This document shows positions 61,362 to 64,000 of a DNA stretch of 64,000 bases, in pieces; position 1 is the first letter of the stretch; each line of letters opens with the position of its first letter. Position numbers and translations under genes: made by a program. A model generated the notes under the pieces. That model did no database searches. It saw only the letters and a program-made list of their open reading frames with translations, and was not told the origin of the DNA. Origin of the DNA: Tamarix chinensis. Lineage: Eukaryota; Streptophyta; Magnoliopsida; Caryophyllales; Tamaricaceae. The stretch covers positions 93,946,132 through 94,010,131 of the forward strand of contig CM060174.1 of assembly GCA_030549775.1 (NCBI GenBank). Reading direction: 5' to 3'.

Positions 61362-61910
61362 AAAGTAGTTGTGTATGACTTGCGCGTCCCCATTTTGCAA
61401 CTGCAGCCCGGAACTTACGTATCCAATTTTTTTTGGCCTTTCCTCATGTTTTCATAGCTGTAGTGTTGTTTTCTTATTTATCCTCGTAGAACTTAATATC
61501 CAGATACGTTCGGCCGTGAAAATATACTAGAGTTCGTTTTTTAGCAATGCATGTATGCCGCCGGCGAACCACTTTTTAGAGTGTGGACTTCTATATACAG
61601 AAAGATCTACTGTGGGGTCGTATTTCGTCCGAGAGGGTTTGCGATGGCACTGGGCCACGTTGTAGAGCTCTTTTTCGTTAAAATAATGGTTTTTGTTTTT
61701 GTTTCTTCTTTTTTATTTTTTTTACTGAAGTTCTTTCCTTGTGTGGGGATGGAACCCCAATTGCCAGTCTCAAACTTCTGCGTAGCACTGCATTCAGGTG
61801 AACGCATTGCTGCATTTTATTCAATGTTAGTTGGATATTGATGGTTAGGTCTCATGCTTTGTGGCCCTTACGATGGGCTGTTAACGAGGCTTTGGATTAT
61901 TGCAAATTGC

Positions 61911-61916
61911 AATAAA
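61911..61916 (+). terminator. Candidate polyadenylation signal (AATAAA)
   Basis: The only canonical AATAAA noticed after the stop, 550 bases downstream. Plant 3' ends often use weaker signals, so the T-rich region near 61425-61490 could also hold the cleavage site. Confidence 0.35.
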
Positions 61917-62100
61917 AACACATCTTTTTTTGTTTTAAATGAAGTTACACATATTCTAACAAAATATAGATCCGAAAGAGTTGTGTTTTTGGTATATTAT
62001 ATAACAGAATCATTATTTAACATCGATATAGATTAGTAATCTTAATTATGCATTGTTAACTATATAATATTATTTCATAATGATAGTAATATATATACCA

Positions 62101-62103
<3 letters not shown>

Positions 62104-62140
<37 letters not shown>
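62104..62140. repeat. (TA)n microsatellite
   Basis: About 18 TA units downstream of the gene. Further TA runs occur at 62592-62610, 63675-63700 and 63879-63895. Confidence 0.9.
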
Positions 62141-62143
<3 letters not shown>

Positions 62144-62575
62144 CATATAAATAATATGATGTCATTTTAGTTATCGATCAATGCAAAATATGAATATGTT
62201 ATTACTAAGAGGATAAAAAAAAATAAGCATATCGTTTCTTATAATTAAGAAAAGAAGTATTGTTTCTATAATAAATAAAGGCGAAGCATATCCTATCTGT
62301 GAACGTCAATGCACATTATTTCCATTTGATTTCGGCGGATTAGGGATCCATCCCTTTCGGCCGAAAGTAGCTGGAATTTGGCCGGATGGGCCTGGTTTAG
62401 CTCGTAGGGGTAGGAAAGGAATCTTATTAGTTGATGGATTTGATGTACGGGTCCGTGTTGTGAAATGATTTCTGCCGTATTTAGCCACATCACAAGTACT
62501 GCGACTGCGAGACGTGAGCAATAAACAGTGAGAGAATGTGGGGTCTTGTGTTTCTGCCTGCCATTTTTTATCCTT

Positions 62576-62607
<32 letters not shown>

Positions 62608-62744
62608 TATGGTTTTGCTTTTGCTTTTGCATCACGTTCGTTCCCAATCCCAGATGAATCGTTTTGTTCAGTTTTTTATGGGCGCCCTGACTCCGAACTT
62701 TAGCTTAATCGTTAGATCATCGTAATTTATTTTCTTCATAATGG

Positions 62745-62981
62745 TTGGCGGATCGGCTGACGGAGGCTAGGAAATCGCCTTTTGGCCCTGTAGAATATAA
62801 TATCAGAAATGGTGATGGTTTGTCGGCGCACGTAAGCTTGAACCGGATGTCGTTGAAGGTTCCTGTGGACGTTGGACTTGACACAAGCGAAATGATTACA
62901 AGGAGACCGCAGACTAGAAGGAAGAAGTACGCAGAAAAGATGGTGTTGTTGAACCGGAAAAGAGGAGCTGCCGCAAGCTAA
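62745..62981 (+). CDS. Unassigned open frame or 3'-terminal exon, 78 codons
   Basis: The frame is open from after a TAA at 62739 to TAA at 62979-62981. It has no ATG near its beginning (first in-frame ATG near 62848). Codon composition is less AT-biased than the surroundings. The translation has a basic end (RRPQTRRKKYAEKMVLLNRK) that looks protein-like. A possible acceptor AG lies at 62769-62770. No family recognised. It could be a last exon, a captured fragment or chance. Confidence 0.2.
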   Translation: MADRLTEARKSPFGPVEYNIRNGDGLSAHVSLNRMSLKVPVDVGLDTSEMITRRPQTRRKKYAEKMVLLNRKRGAAAS

Positions 62982-63673
62982 CGCAACAACAACAAATTCG
63001 TAGTCTTGTTGAGAAAGATCGGCATACGCGTTCGCTGGGTTTCATTATCAAATGGGTCGTGTCGAAATTTAGTTTGTCTAAAGATTGGTACATAACATGT
63101 TCGAAAAGCTAACATTGACGCTGTAACGAGCATTCCGCTGATATCTTTTTTAATTTTAATTTTATTTTTATGGTTCCGTATCAACCTTAGAACATCTCTT
63201 ACAAGTATGTACAAAAAAGATGGATTTCAAACCTAATAATATGATTACGTCAGACAAACAATTTATTAGATAGGTAGATTAAACGTGTCGTTGTTCGACT
63301 TATAAAAAAGTTGGTACACACGTGGCATTATAAGACTACACTTCTCGGCATGGATTACGACGGGTTGAAAATTTGGTATACATGTTATGTCACACGAAGT
63401 TTTCCAGTTTACCCTCGCTCGCTAATGTTATCGAACCCGGTCGTGAATCATGAGAGAAAAAAAAAAAAAAAGTTTTCAAAAGTTTAACCTATGCGTTTTT
63501 TATAATATAATAGTGTAAATCTTGCATCTGGTTAAACGAGTAGTCCAAGCACTACTCGGCAGATAAAATTACTTTTCCTATAACAAGACAACCCGCCCTT
63601 TACACCTTATCATTTTGGATGATTATCTTTAATTTCAAAACATAGCGCCAAACTTTTCTACTACTACTATTAC

Positions 63674-63706
<33 letters not shown>

Positions 63707-64000
63707 TTACACACACGTGGGACCATTCTCTACTATTATAAAGAAACACACACACATGAGAACATTCTCACCTGGAATGGCATTTTATGGTTGCAACTAA
63801 AAAAAAAATTATAGTTTAGTGAACTAATTCCTATAGTATTTTTTATTTGCTGATTTTTAACTAATTAATTTAAAGCAATATATATATATATATATTGTTC
63901 TCTTTTTTTTGATATTCAAATACTATAATCTTATAAACTATTCATAATAATTTACTTCACCCATTAAAGTTAGTTTCTATCACATATTAAACTGATTTTC
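62982..64000. other. Downstream AT-rich intergenic DNA
   Basis: No supported gene, RNA or element border. Contains TA microsatellites and ACACACAC near 63747. Confidence 0.45.

Noticed and set aside
1..64000. tRNA, rRNA or organelle-derived insertions
   Set aside because: No cloverleaf with paired boxes, rRNA core or clear plastid or mitochondrial gene was noticed on reading; not excluded by computation.

Overview
The window looks like nuclear DNA of a flowering plant with a large, repeat-rich genome. Evidence: a 16-exon gene with GT-AG introns, long AT-rich intergenic DNA, Ty3-type retrotransposon motifs (a PBS complementary to tRNA-Asp, a gag fragment), a hAT transposon, a TRIM element and dense LTR nesting. 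I cannot name the species.

Layout. Positions 1-12287 hold the minus-strand LTR of a giant-LTR family (here 'family A') split by a 3.5 kb hAT transposon (2823-6365), then a plus-strand family A LTR (6779-12287) with a second one (7870-10490) inside it. Positions 12640-14039 and 39598-42200 belong to one or two decayed Athila/Tat-like Ty3 retrotransposons. A 25.6 kb nest (14040-39597) has been inserted between them. The nest contains five family A LTRs, each with a TG..CA-type boundary and a 5-bp target duplication (three exact, two with one mismatch), plus a 985-bp TRIM element with PBS and polypurine tract. Family A LTRs share an order of modules: AT-rich start, about 1 kb polypyrimidine segment, tandem 'GGTAATTT' repeats or another array, an array built on CCGGTCCACCGG + TAATAGTGG, then a base-paired hairpin close to the 3' end, and GGGGGTGTTACA. 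No gag or pol belonging to family A is visible; every copy appears to be LTR only.

From about 42.2 to 45.5 kb the DNA is AT-rich and intergenic, with one foldback MITE. From 45.5 kb a single well-preserved plus-strand gene runs to 61361. I reconstructed 16 exons with phase-consistent GT-AG junctions, giving 646 codons. Its product is a DUF4091 / glycoside-hydrolase-like protein. Introns 7, 11 and 12 are long (1.8, 5.5 and 2.7 kb). Intron 11 holds an AT-rich microsatellite belt, a tandem duplication and an antisense chimeric pseudogene joining pieces of a DEAD-box helicase of the PRP28/RH21 type and a plasma-membrane H+-ATPase. Downstream DNA (61.9-64 kb) has AT microsatellites and one unassigned 237-base open frame.

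The only gene I judge functional is the DUF4091 gene. The most unusual material is family A: repeated nesting of LTR-only copies, and a terminal hairpin whose stem pairing is kept although its sequence differs between copies.
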